A DNA stretch of 16,489 nucleotides from Bacteroidota bacterium (GCA_023423285.1 JAFAFV010000189.1:1-16489), one strand, 5' to 3'; shown: positions 1 to 7,510, counted from the stretch's first letter. Notes: generated from the letters alone by a model not told the origin. Made by a program: numbers and translations.

Positions 1-84
1 CCTTACCATCGTCATTTCGAACCACTAAAAGGATATAGCAGCCTGGGCAGTGGTGAGAAATCTCTATCAATCCTAACGGTTCAG
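1..84 (+). repeat. Direct repeat, left copy (304-bp offset)
   Basis: Bases 1-84 are repeated identically at 305-388. Similarity continues more loosely on both copies through about 170 and 480, ending in the shared word TGTCATTCCGAACCTTCGC. The copy may begin before the window, since the left edge is inside the match. Confidence 0.93.
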
Positions 85-304
85 AAGATTTCTCCGACAC
101 CGGCTAAGCACACACCCTCTGGCGTCATCGAAATGACGGGAAAAGGTAAATGTCATTCCGAACCTTCGCTTTGGGCTGCGTGCTGAGGTAGCGGGGTGAG
201 GAATCTCATAATCACAATAGGTGTATTGAGATTTCTCTCTTCGTTCGAAATGACGAAAGCGGGTAGCGTCGAAATGACGGGAAAAGGTAAATGTCATTCC
301 GAAC

Positions 305-388
305 CCTTACCATCGTCATTTCGAACCACTAAAAGGATATAGCAGCCTGGGCAGTGGTGAGAAATCTCTATCAATCCTAACGGTTCAG
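305..388 (+). repeat. Direct repeat, right copy (304-bp offset)
   Basis: This is identical to bases 1-84. After 388 the copy diverges: bases 389-411 carry a small palindrome (CCCGAAAGCTTTCGGG) that is absent from the left copy. Similarity then resumes to about 480. The pattern suggests tandem duplication of a repeat unit followed by divergence or a small insertion. Confidence 0.93.
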
Positions 389-690
389 TGGATTTCTTCC
401 CGAAAGCTTTCGGGACTAAGCACACCCCCTGTGGCGTCGTCGAAATGACGGGAAAAGGTAAATGTCATTCCGAACCTTCGCCTGCCAGGGTAGTAGCATG
501 GGGCGAAGTGAGCAATCTCCCCTTCTCTCCGCCTCCACGTCATTCCCTACGCTCCTTCCCGTCATTCCGAATTCCGCTTTTCAGGATTTTTGTAGCGCAG
601 CAGCGGGGTGAGGAATCTCCCTTTTCTCCTCGTCATTCCGCACACGCAGCGGAGGAATCTCACATTCTCCTAACGTAATTCCCAAAATGA

Positions 691-941
691 GTTAATAGAT
701 GCATTTACTTTTAACTTGTAAACTTTTTGCATGTAAACTTTTAAAAATTCACAAGAAAAATATTTACAAAATGCGAAAATTTTATTTTGTAATTTTTTTT
801 TATTTACAAAACATTTTTTTACAAAATTTTTGATACAGTAACAGGTCCGGCTGGATTGAGCAGCATAACTTCAGAAATGAATCATCGGCTGAATGAATAT
901 CATGACTATTTCCAATAAGATGTAAAACAGGGTCTAAATAA
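691..941. other. AT-rich spacer with repeated TTTACA / TGTAAA words
   Basis: No gene is visible between the repeat nest and the terminator at 942. Bases 700-831 are almost pure A/T and carry TGTAAA or TTTACA words in both orientations: TTGTAAA at 716, TGTAAAC at 732, and TTTACAAAA at 763, 803 and 818. Bases 832-918 return to coding-like composition with a 29-codon open stretch on the plus strand, but it has no credible start and no recognisable family. The AT-rich block could be a protein-binding or promoter region, or simply low-complexity spacer. Confidence 0.5.
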
Positions 942-974
942 AAAGCCGTTGTGAAATATTAACACAACGACTTT
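942..974 (-). terminator. Rho-independent terminator closing the minus-strand glycan unit
   Basis: The arms AAAGCCGTTGTG (942-953) and CACAACGACTTT (963-974) pair over 12 bases with one mismatch and a 9-base loop. Read on the minus strand, the stem is followed by TTTTTATTTAG, giving a U tract. It lies about 40 bases after the stop codon of the DUF4142 lipoprotein gene, the last gene of the minus-strand unit. An A-rich flank on the other side means it could also act weakly on plus-strand transcripts. Confidence 0.8.
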
Positions 975-1011
975 TATTACCCGACAAGCATTGGATAATG
1001 ATCAGATTCAA

Positions 1012-1575
1012 CTACTGTCTGTTCTTCAGCACAGAATCAATTCTTTCGGCTTCGCGAAGATGATGTTGCAATGCCGGCAATTTTTCTGAAGCCCAACGCA
1101 TAAGCGTTGAATCTTTACCATCTCTGGTGTGCTCCGAAAATTCTTCAATATCTTCTTTGTGGTCTTTTACCATAAAAGAAATATATTCTTTATCAAATTC
1201 AGCGCCTTTTAGTTTTGCAAGGTTATCTACTTTTTTTTGTTTATCGTTGCTTAAGCTTGTTGGTAGCGCGATGTTCTTTTGCGCGGCCAGGGCTTTGAGT
1301 TCTTCATTGGCTTTACTATGGTCAGCTACCATCATAGTGCCAAATTCTTTCACTTCGGCTGATGCTGCGTTCTGCTTTGCCATTTCACCTAAGCGCACTT
1401 CCATCATTCCCCCATCGGCAGCTTTCACGGCAAATTCACCATCATCTTCCATGTCAAGGCTGTCCAGTCTGGCCTCGTTTGTTTCTTCTGCCACATCTTT
1501 GCTGTCTTGTGGTTCATTGTTACATGCAACAAATAATATTGCCGCTATGCAACCAAACAGGAAAATTTTTTTCAT
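1012..1575 (-). CDS. DUF4142 domain lipoprotein
   Basis: The 187-residue product starts with a hydrophobic signal and a lipobox ending LFVAC, so Cys18 would be the lipidated residue of a mature envelope lipoprotein. A charged acidic linker (about residues 20-45) precedes the DUF4142 domain (about 48-183), seen as FAVKAADGGMMEVRLGEMA, then EVKEFGTMMVADHSKANEEL, and a C-terminal HH-containing helix. DUF4142 proteins are predicted ferritin-like helical bundles of unknown biochemical function and are abundant in Bacteroidota and soil Proteobacteria, where roles in stress or envelope maintenance have been suggested. The gene begins 20 bases after the GH1-like gene stops, with no terminator between, and a terminator follows it. 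It may therefore be co-transcribed with the glycan genes, although it could also have its own promoter inside the upstream coding sequence. No Shine-Dalgarno is visible before the ATG. Confidence 0.88.
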   Translation of the reverse strand: MKKIFLFGCIAAILFVACNNEPQDSKDVAEETNEARLDSLDMEDDGEFAVKAADGGMMEVRLGEMAKQNAASAEVKEFGTMMVADHSKANEELKALAAQKNIALPTSLSNDKQKKVDNLAKLKGAEFDKEYISFMVKDHKEDIEEFSEHTRDGKDSTLMRWASEKLPALQHHLREAERIDSVLKNRQ

Positions 1576-1595
1576 GATTAATTGTGTTTTAAGTT

Positions 1596-2804
1596 TTAAA
1601 ATTTAATTATTGTTCTTACACCAACTGTTTTTTTTTGTTCTGAATTGTGTAATGTAACATGTTTTTTCTCCTGCTTGTCATTCATCACGGTACGCTGCAT
1701 TTTTAGAATCGCTTCAAACGTGGGCTGATGCACCCTTCGTTCAAGCGTATTCAAATCATACACATCCCAAATACCGGAATGATGCCAACGATCAGTATAA
1801 TCCCAGTCAGGCCGGTCAATGACAGGATAAATACATACACCTAATAACGGTAATCCGGTGGCTACAATATCCTGCATTTCCACGGTCATGTATTCATACC
1901 ACTGCGGGCGTTCATCTTCGGGATAACTTGTTTCTGCAATAATAAACGGTCTGTTGTACCGGTCGTGTACGTATGTAATCAGTTCATGCAGCGGCTTCCA
2001 GCCCCTTTCACAGTCTTTTGTTTTCCAGCAAATAAATTCCTGCTGCGGGTACGTCCATTGATTGTTGGCATAATAATTAATCCCAATTACATCCAGGAAA
2101 GATTCATTGCCGCCCAGTTCCGGGCAAATACGGCCTGTAAGCATATCCAGAACCTGAAACTGTTCTTCGTTCTTCATTCTGCACAATTCGGGTTCAACAC
2201 TTTCGTCTGCAGGCGCAATATTGATCAGCGGCTCTGTTGAAAGAATCATGATTTGCTGATCCATTTCTTTCATGGCGGCCACTGCTTCAATATAGGCTTT
2301 CATTAATCCATACTTTACCTCCCAGCCCTGGTTGGTGCAGTATGGCGATGTGCCTCTCACCTCCCCGCCCAGCCATGATATGAAACTCACTTCATTAACA
2401 GGCGTTACAATTAAATTTCCATCAGGATAGTGGGTTCGGTAAAATGAAATAAACGCACAGCACATACTGGTAAATCTCCGGGCAAACATAGGGTGCAACG
2501 GCGTAAGATCATCGGGGTAACCAAAGTGGCAAAGATCCCAGACAATTTGAATGTTTTTTTCTTCTGCGCATTTTAACCGTGTCAATACATCAGAAAAATC
2601 ATAACGATAAGGGCTTTGCTCCACACGGCTCCAGCAGATACCCTCCCGCACAGTTTTAATTTGAAGAGGTTGCAAAAGATCATAATCCTCTTCTGTTTTC
2701 CTGAGGTGGCCGGTGGCTTCTAAAAGATTGACACGATTGCCGAATGCATTTACATGATCGCTGCATTCAAAACCGGCCATCCAAAACGATTTGAAGGGTG
2801 TCAT
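1596..2804 (-). CDS. GH1-like clan-A glycoside hydrolase, cytoplasmic
   Basis: This 402-residue protein has the landmarks of a (beta/alpha)8-barrel retaining glycosidase related to family GH1. They are a WDLCHFGYP strand with His93, the acid/base motif TPVNE (Asn137-Glu138), a GINYYANNQW strand near residue 241 (compare GINYY of GH1), and IIAETSYP with Glu291 as likely nucleophile. It is shorter than classical GH1 beta-glucosidases (about 440-480 residues), and the usual TFNEP and ITENG motifs are altered, so it is a divergent subfamily and its substrate cannot be read from sequence. There is no signal peptide, so it should act in the cytoplasm. Its ATG overlaps the glf stop codon (ATGA), implying translational coupling with UDP-galactopyranose mutase. 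The context suggests a role in handling or editing a galactofuranose-related glycan or intermediate rather than scavenging external sugars; this is inference. The last ~30 residues are a low-complexity, Lys-rich tail. Confidence 0.82.
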   Translation of the reverse strand: MTPFKSFWMAGFECSDHVNAFGNRVNLLEATGHLRKTEEDYDLLQPLQIKTVREGICWSRVEQSPYRYDFSDVLTRLKCAEEKNIQIVWDLCHFGYPDDLTPLHPMFARRFTSMCCAFISFYRTHYPDGNLIVTPVNEVSFISWLGGEVRGTSPYCTNQGWEVKYGLMKAYIEAVAAMKEMDQQIMILSTEPLINIAPADESVEPELCRMKNEEQFQVLDMLTGRICPELGGNESFLDVIGINYYANNQWTYPQQEFICWKTKDCERGWKPLHELITYVHDRYNRPFIIAETSYPEDERPQWYEYMTVEMQDIVATGLPLLGVCIYPVIDRPDWDYTDRWHHSGIWDVYDLNTLERRVHQPTFEAILKMQRTVMNDKQEKKHVTLHNSEQKKTVGVRTIIKF

Positions 2805-3955
2805 TTAACTATGGTTGATATTTTTTTTGAAGAAGCTTTGTAAGATTTACCATTCAGCACAGTTCCTGCAGCCTGTATTCTTTTAAACAAAGCGAGTGAT
2901 TGCGCTACCACCTGATCCATATTGTAATACTTGTAAGTACCTAACCTGCCGGTAAAGTAAATATCAGGCAATGCGTCGGCCAGCGTTTTGTATTTATTAT
3001 ACAATGCCTGGTTTTCTTTTCGGGGAATGGGATAATAAGGATCACCTTCTGCTACCGGATATTCATACACGATGGAAGTTTTAGGATGTTGCTGCCCTGT
3101 AAGATGTTTAAACTCGGTAATGCGCGTGTACAAATGGCTGTTGGGATAATTAACTGTGCCAGTTGCCTGGAATTGCTCCTGGTTTAACTTCTCAAATTTA
3201 AAATCAATAGAACGATAGGGCAACTTTCCAAAACAATAATCAAAGAAACTGTCAATGGGCCCTGTGTAAATCACTTTTTTATAAGAAATATGATCTTTCA
3301 AATCATTAAAATCAGCATTCAGCATAACGTGAATGTTGGGATGTGAAAGCATGTTCTCAAACATTTTAGTATAACCATGCTTAGGCATTGCCTGGTAGGT
3401 GTCAGTAAAATAACGGTCATCCCTGTTGGTGCGCGTTGGCACCCGTGCCGTTACTGAAGCATCAAGTTCAGACGGATCGAGACCCCACTGTTTTTGTGTA
3501 TAGCCTTTAAAAAATTTTTCGTAAAGATCTTTTCCCACCACGCTGAGCACCATATCTTCTGACGTAAGCACTTGTGTTTTTTTCTCTGCCTTAGACTGCA
3601 GAAAACCTTCCATTTCACAGGAATTGAATTGGTACCCATACAACTTGTTAATGGTATTTAAGTTAATGGGGATAGGCACCAACTGTCCGTCAACACTTGC
3701 CAGCACTTGATGTTCGTATGGCCGCCACTCGGTAAACCGGCTCAGGTATTGAAATACATCCTTTGAGTTGGTATGAAAAATATGAGGACCATATTTATGA
3801 ACCAGAATGCCTGCTTCATCATAATGATCATATGCATTGCCGCCAATATGGCTGCGCTTATCAATGATAAGCACTTTCTTATTCATTTGGCTGGCAAGCC
3901 TTTCAGCCAACACAGAGCCTGCAAAACCACAGCCTGCAATTAAATAATCGTACAT
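2801..3955 (-). CDS. glf: UDP-galactopyranose mutase
   Basis: The enzyme interconverts UDP-galactopyranose and UDP-galactofuranose using reduced FAD, supplying the galactofuranosyl donor for surface glycans in the cytoplasm. The 384-residue length is normal for bacterial UGM. An FAD-binding GxGxxG lies at the N-terminus (Gly8, Gly10, Gly13 in AGCGFAGS), followed by the acidic end of the second strand (IIDKR) and the family signature GGNAYDH. Other UGM landmarks are KYGPHIFHTN, FTEWRPYEHQVLASVDGQ, the TRITEFKHLTGQ segment, YPVAEGDPYYPIPRKENQ and the C-terminal GRLGTYKYYNMDQVV, which closes the FAD site. Nothing key appears to be missing. It sits 7 bases after the glycosyltransferase stop codon and overlaps the following GH1-like gene by 4 bases, so the three are probably one operon. 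The last ~25 residues are a weakly conserved Lys/Ser-rich tail. Confidence 0.95.
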   Translation of the reverse strand: MYDYLIAGCGFAGSVLAERLASQMNKKVLIIDKRSHIGGNAYDHYDEAGILVHKYGPHIFHTNSKDVFQYLSRFTEWRPYEHQVLASVDGQLVPIPINLNTINKLYGYQFNSCEMEGFLQSKAEKKTQVLTSEDMVLSVVGKDLYEKFFKGYTQKQWGLDPSELDASVTARVPTRTNRDDRYFTDTYQAMPKHGYTKMFENMLSHPNIHVMLNADFNDLKDHISYKKVIYTGPIDSFFDYCFGKLPYRSIDFKFEKLNQEQFQATGTVNYPNSHLYTRITEFKHLTGQQHPKTSIVYEYPVAEGDPYYPIPRKENQALYNKYKTLADALPDIYFTGRLGTYKYYNMDQVVAQSLALFKRIQAAGTVLNGKSYKASSKKISTIVK

Positions 3956-3962
3956 AGAGTTA

Positions 3963-5069
3963 TTATTTTATAGTTTGAATAGATTTTTGAAATACATTTT
4001 TTATTTGAACTCTCATGGCTTCCCAGGTATGATCCCACGACATGTCTGTCAGAAAATCATCTACTTGTTGCAACCATTCCGTTCTGTCGGTTTTTTGCAA
4101 TTCAATAGTGATGCATTCTATAAATTCATCAGCCGTATCTGCAATATGCACCAGCCCCAGAGTGCCATACGGCACTTCTACATCGTGAATTCGTGATGAA
4201 ACTACGGGCTTGCCTGCAGCCAGGTATTCAGGCGTTTTGGTGGGGCTAATGAAACGGGTGGATTCATTAATAGCAAATGGCATGATGGCTATATCCCACT
4301 TATGAATGTATTGCGGCAACTCATCGTAACTCTTCATGCCCAGGTAATGCGTATTGGAAAACTTAGGCAAAATAGTTTCATCAATTTTTACAATTGGTCC
4401 AATAAATACAAATTGCCAATCTGGTTTTTTTGACGCCATTTCATGCACCAGTTCTATATCAAATCTTTCATCAATCACACCAAAAAAGCCCAGCCGCGGA
4501 TGTGCAATTTCTTCCTGGTCTGCTGGATCCTTCTGATCAAGCCTGGCCTTATTAAAATGAATTTTGTCTATACTACTGGGGAAACAATGTATATTGGAAT
4601 GCTGATGCCGCTTGGCTTCATACAAACTGCGGCCGCCCGTAAATACCACATCAGCCTGTTGCAGTAATGCTCTTTCCACGTCAGGAAGATCTGCCGGCGC
4701 AAATTTAAAAGCTGAGAGTTCATCCATACAATCATATACCGTAACAGCAGGCTTAAAATGAGAAGTGAATTTATAAGCCATAGGCGCATAGTACCAAAAC
4801 CAGTAGTCTTGCACTTTTTCATCACCAAATAATGTTTCAATGATTTCTTTCTGTCTGGTAATCGGGTCACCGGTATCCGAAGTGTTCAGGCATGGTTTTA
4901 CTACACTAACACCGTTCTGCAATTCCACAACATAACTGTCTTGTTGTTCTGTTAGAATAGGCTCTTCAATATAAAAAACCCGGAATGATTTAGTAAACCT
5001 ACTTATTAGGTGTTGCGGGCGTTGGTACACAAAATTCCAACGCAAATGAGAAAAAACGATTAAATCCAT
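3963..5069 (-). CDS. GT-B glycosyltransferase, glf-linked
   Basis: This 368-residue soluble protein resembles GT-B 'family 1' glycosyltransferases of the TuaH-like group. The N-terminal domain opens with VFSHLRWNFVYQRPQHLISR, characteristic of this group, and contains VYDCMDELSAFK (111-122). The C-terminal nucleotide-binding domain contains PRLGFFGVIDER (191-202), FVFIGP (220-225) and the donor-binding loop SPTKTPEYLAAGKPVV (275-290), in which Glu281 corresponds to the conserved Glu of GT4-like enzymes. The donor is unknown. Being 7 bases upstream of glf, it might use UDP-galactofuranose or build the acceptor for it, but characterised galactofuranosyltransferases are mostly GT-A, so this assignment is weak. 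It is the first gene of the minus-strand unit; the promoter must lie in 5070-5385, where I found no clean TTG/TAnnTTTG pair for this strand. Confidence 0.85.
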   Translation of the reverse strand: MDLIVFSHLRWNFVYQRPQHLISRFTKSFRVFYIEEPILTEQQDSYVVELQNGVSVVKPCLNTSDTGDPITRQKEIIETLFGDEKVQDYWFWYYAPMAYKFTSHFKPAVTVYDCMDELSAFKFAPADLPDVERALLQQADVVFTGGRSLYEAKRHQHSNIHCFPSSIDKIHFNKARLDQKDPADQEEIAHPRLGFFGVIDERFDIELVHEMASKKPDWQFVFIGPIVKIDETILPKFSNTHYLGMKSYDELPQYIHKWDIAIMPFAINESTRFISPTKTPEYLAAGKPVVSSRIHDVEVPYGTLGLVHIADTADEFIECITIELQKTDRTEWLQQVDDFLTDMSWDHTWEAMRVQIKNVFQKSIQTIK

Positions 5070-5385
5070 ATTTAGTAATTATTAATATTAAAACAAGCTT
5101 TAAGAAGCCTGTGGTTTGTTCTGTTGAGCTACTAGGTTATTTGCAATAAATACTCCATTTAGCTGGTGCGTAAAACAATTTAATTTCTAATATGCGTAAG
5201 TATTGGTTTTTTAATGAGTTATATTTTCCACGGAAATATTAAAGTAATAATAATGTAATAAAATGGGTAGTAACAAAATTGCTCTATTATATTTTTTAAA
5301 TAATTAACAATCAACCAAAAACCAAAGTGGTTATGAAGCGAGTCTTATAAAAAAACAAAAGCTTTTCAAGTAACCCAATTCTGCA
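5070..5385. other. Divergent AT-rich intergenic region
   Basis: This 316-base spacer separates the minus-strand glycan unit from a plus-strand gene and must hold promoters for both. It is strongly AT-rich. TATATTTT at about 5220-5227 and TATATTTTTT at about 5288-5297 (plus strand) resemble the -7 element without the final G. No convincing full promoter, terminator or RNA structure was found. Confidence 0.4.
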
Positions 5386-5859
5386 ATGAAAAAAATAATT
5401 AACTCTTCAATACATGAATTAGCAATAATGGAAAAATCTTCCATAGGATATGTTCTTTCATTAAAAGAGAAAGCGTGTTCAGCAAAACTTTTGCAGCTTT
5501 TAGATTCTTATGTTAGAATTTACCTGCATCATGTAAAAGCCAAATCATTTATGAAGAAGGTATCAGATAAAAATAGCTTTAAAACAATTGAAACTTTTGT
5601 TCAGGAACAACAAAGTTTTATTGACGGATACATTGGCGGGGATATGAAAAGAGAGTTAGTACTCACCACCAGTTTCAGAAAACTCTTGTACATGCAACTT
5701 GGCTATTACTATAGTATGCTAAGCTTGTTACCCGGCAGCAGTGTTGATATTGATCAGATTATTCAGGTAATTGATAAAAAAGAAAATATGGTGCAGGAAC
5801 TGGACACCCTGGAGCAGTATTTTATCATTCCTCAGGTAGCAAAATATGAAAAGACTTAA
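5386..5859 (+). CDS. Small helical protein of unknown function
   Basis: I do not recognise this 157-residue protein. It has no signal peptide and no convincing membrane segment. The composition (Leu, Lys, Glu, Gln, few Pro and Gly) predicts mostly alpha-helix, with breaks near FIDGYIGGDMKREL (about 78-91) and LLPGSSVD (about 114-121), which would fit a small four- or five-helix bundle. An aromatic run LYMQLGYYYSM (about 101-111) is notable. It contains a few His (10, 48, 49) but no recognisable hemerythrin or ferritin metal pattern. The gene is more AT-rich than its neighbours, which may mark it as accessory or fast-evolving. It stands alone on this strand, divergent from the glycosyltransferase and convergent with the Rieske oxidoreductase, whose stop codon overlaps its own. 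The start is the first ATG after an AT-rich leader, without a Shine-Dalgarno. Confidence 0.68.
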   Translation: MKKIINSSIHELAIMEKSSIGYVLSLKEKACSAKLLQLLDSYVRIYLHHVKAKSFMKKVSDKNSFKTIETFVQEQQSFIDGYIGGDMKRELVLTTSFRKLLYMQLGYYYSMLSLLPGSSVDIDQIIQVIDKKENMVQELDTLEQYFIIPQVAKYEKT

Positions 5860-7400
5860 GTGCTGTGATGCCGGGCGCTTACCTGGCCGTCACTTTCAAC
5901 TTTTTCAAGGCCCTTTACTGCAGGCCCTGTAAGCACGCTGCCATCTATGCCAAAGCGGGAACCATGGCACGGGCAATCCCAGGATTTTTCTGCATTGTTC
6001 CACTTTACATTACAACCCAAATGCGTACAAGCGCTTTTTAATAAATGCACGTAACCACTATTATCTTTATAAGCGGAAAGGCTTTCGCCGTTATAACTAA
6101 CAGTACGCCCTTCGTCGTGTGCCAGTTCGTGTAAAGATTCAATTTTATCTACAGATATTTTATCGCCTATAAAGCTTTTTACAACATCTGCGTTTTCTTT
6201 CACAAAAGATGTAAAGCCTGCTATTGGTTTTGACCTGGTAGGATCAAATAATTTTTCATATTTACTTTGATTGTACAGGATCAGGTCTGCAATTATGTTA
6301 CCTGAAAGTGTTCCGTAAATCATTCCATTACCACTAAAGCCTGTGGCTAAATATATTTCCTCGCCCTTATTTGCTTTACCAATATAAGGCAGGCCATCTA
6401 CGGGCTCATAAAACTGAGACGACCATTTAAAGGCTACTTCATCAACATTAAAAACACCGCGTATATAATCTTCCAGTTTTTGAAAACAATAAGCTGCATT
6501 ATCATCATGACCTGTTTTATGATCTTCGCCTCCTGCAATTAAATACATTTTACCATCAACTTCCTGGCTTCGGTAATAGTGGTACGGGTCGTACAGATCA
6601 TAACCCGGCCCATCGGGATAGTGATCATTCTGCAACGTTACAGCCATAGCATAACTCCTGTAAGGCGAATTACGCATATGCATCATAATGTTTCCCGGCG
6701 GTGTGTGCGTGGCATATACCGCATGGGAACAGCGAATGACGCCGCGCGTTGTTTCCATAAACAACTCTTTATCTTTTTTGTCAATACTGATTACACGGCA
6801 TTCATCAAATAAGTGTCCGCCTTTATCAATAAAAGCTTCAGCTAATGCATTAATATATTTTACCGGATCGAACTGCGCCTGGCCCGGAACCGATACAATT
6901 TTTGTAAACGGAATATTATAAGGATTAAATTTTTCTTCGTTCATGGATACACCTACAGCATGCGCTCCTTTTATAATATCATCCAGCACTTTTTCCTGCT
7001 GTTCATCAATAGCAAATAGCCACGCGGTTTTTTTTTCAAATCCGCAATCAATGCCTAACTCATCCACGTAACTTTTAACGGTAACGATTGCCTCGCGGGC
7101 AGCCTTTGCAAGCAGCTTGGCTTCATCTTCGCCAAAATCTTTTATAACCTGGCTGTAAGGCGTATCAAAAAAATTATTCAAATGTGCAGTGGTGCCGCCA
7201 GTAGTGCCAAAACCAATATTAGCTGCTTCTAACAGAACACATTTTTTACCGGCCTTTTGCAGGTTGATTGCTGTTGTTAAGCCTGTGATGCCGCCGCCAA
7301 CAACAGCAACGTCATAAAATTCCTGTAAAGAATGGTAATTGGTGTTTACCTTTTTTAGATTTTGCTGCCATAAACTTTTCAAAGCACCGTCTCTGTACAT
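5856..7400 (-). CDS. FAD-dependent oxidoreductase with C-terminal Rieske [2Fe-2S] domain
   Basis: The 514-residue protein joins a DAO-type flavin oxidoreductase (about 28-400) to a Rieske iron-sulfur domain (about 415-510), an arrangement known from B. subtilis YhfW and related proteins. The Rossmann motif is intact: VVGGGITGL with Gly35, Gly37 and Gly40, and Glu58 at the end of the second strand. GFGTTGGTTAHL follows, and the C-terminal flavin segment reads ATGFSGNGMIYG. The Rieske ligands are complete: Cys458-x-His460 in CTHLGC and Cys476-x2-His479 in CPCHGS. Cys463 and Cys478 are placed for the disulfide of bc1-type Rieske domains, suggesting a relatively high redox potential. There is no signal peptide, so it is likely cytoplasmic. 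The substrate is unknown for the family; an amine or small organic acid is usual for DAO folds. It lies 110 bases downstream of a degenerate homologue of its flavin domain. Confidence 0.93.
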   Translation of the reverse strand: MYRDGALKSLWQQNLKKVNTNYHSLQEFYDVAVVGGGITGLTTAINLQKAGKKCVLLEAANIGFGTTGGTTAHLNNFFDTPYSQVIKDFGEDEAKLLAKAAREAIVTVKSYVDELGIDCGFEKKTAWLFAIDEQQEKVLDDIIKGAHAVGVSMNEEKFNPYNIPFTKIVSVPGQAQFDPVKYINALAEAFIDKGGHLFDECRVISIDKKDKELFMETTRGVIRCSHAVYATHTPPGNIMMHMRNSPYRSYAMAVTLQNDHYPDGPGYDLYDPYHYYRSQEVDGKMYLIAGGEDHKTGHDDNAAYCFQKLEDYIRGVFNVDEVAFKWSSQFYEPVDGLPYIGKANKGEEIYLATGFSGNGMIYGTLSGNIIADLILYNQSKYEKLFDPTRSKPIAGFTSFVKENADVVKSFIGDKISVDKIESLHELAHDEGRTVSYNGESLSAYKDNSGYVHLLKSACTHLGCNVKWNNAEKSWDCPCHGSRFGIDGSVLTGPAVKGLEKVESDGQVSARHHST

Positions 7401-7510
7401 CTTATGATTTTATTGGTTACAATATTTGTAAGCAAAATTCAAACCATAAATATTAAACATACTTGCATATATTTTTATTAGATGCATGAAAAATGTTTTT
7501 GGATCGCAGT

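Larger units (their letters stand above)
1..690. repeat. Nest of GTCATTTCGAA / GAGAAATCTC hairpin repeats, gene-free
   Basis: This stretch is built from diverged copies of one hairpin-forming unit. A left arm beginning GTCATTTCGAA or GTCATTCCGAA leads to an inner word GAGAAATCTC or GAGGAATCTC, and the reverse complement (GAGATTTCTC ... TTCGAAATGAC) closes the unit. Near-complete units run at about 11-137, 152-254 and 315-449, and partial left-arm units at about 464-520, 540-618 and 630-662. A 35-base word containing AAATGACGGGAAAAGG recurs at 130-164, 271-305 and 442-476. Similar intergenic repeats occur scattered in Bacteroidota genomes, and their symmetry resembles REP/MITE-like elements. 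No Y1 or other transposase is present, so their mobilisation is inference. The short open frames here (73-297 minus, 388-678 plus) only translate the repeats and are not genes. Confidence 0.85.

Noticed and set aside
73..297. Open frame of 74 codons on the minus strand
   Set aside because: It translates the repeat units and contains the same peptide (MTFTFSRHF) twice because the DNA repeat occurs twice. No family resemblance.
388..678. Open frame of 96 codons on the plus strand
   Set aside because: It lies wholly in the repeat nest, and its composition follows the repeat words rather than protein-coding use.
1..690. CRISPR array
   Set aside because: The repeats are unequal, palindromic and unevenly spaced with no uniform spacers, and no cas gene is nearby.
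793..918. Open stretch on the plus strand ending in a coding-like peptide (TGPAGLSSITSEMNHRLNEY)
   Set aside because: It could be the tail of a decayed gene, but the first part is an A/T homopolymer translation, there is no start, and the length is within chance expectation.
1127..1606. 159-codon plus-strand frame opposite the DUF4142 gene
   Set aside because: It is the antisense shadow of a gene with a clear signal peptide, lipobox and known domain; it is Ser/Ala-rich without motif.
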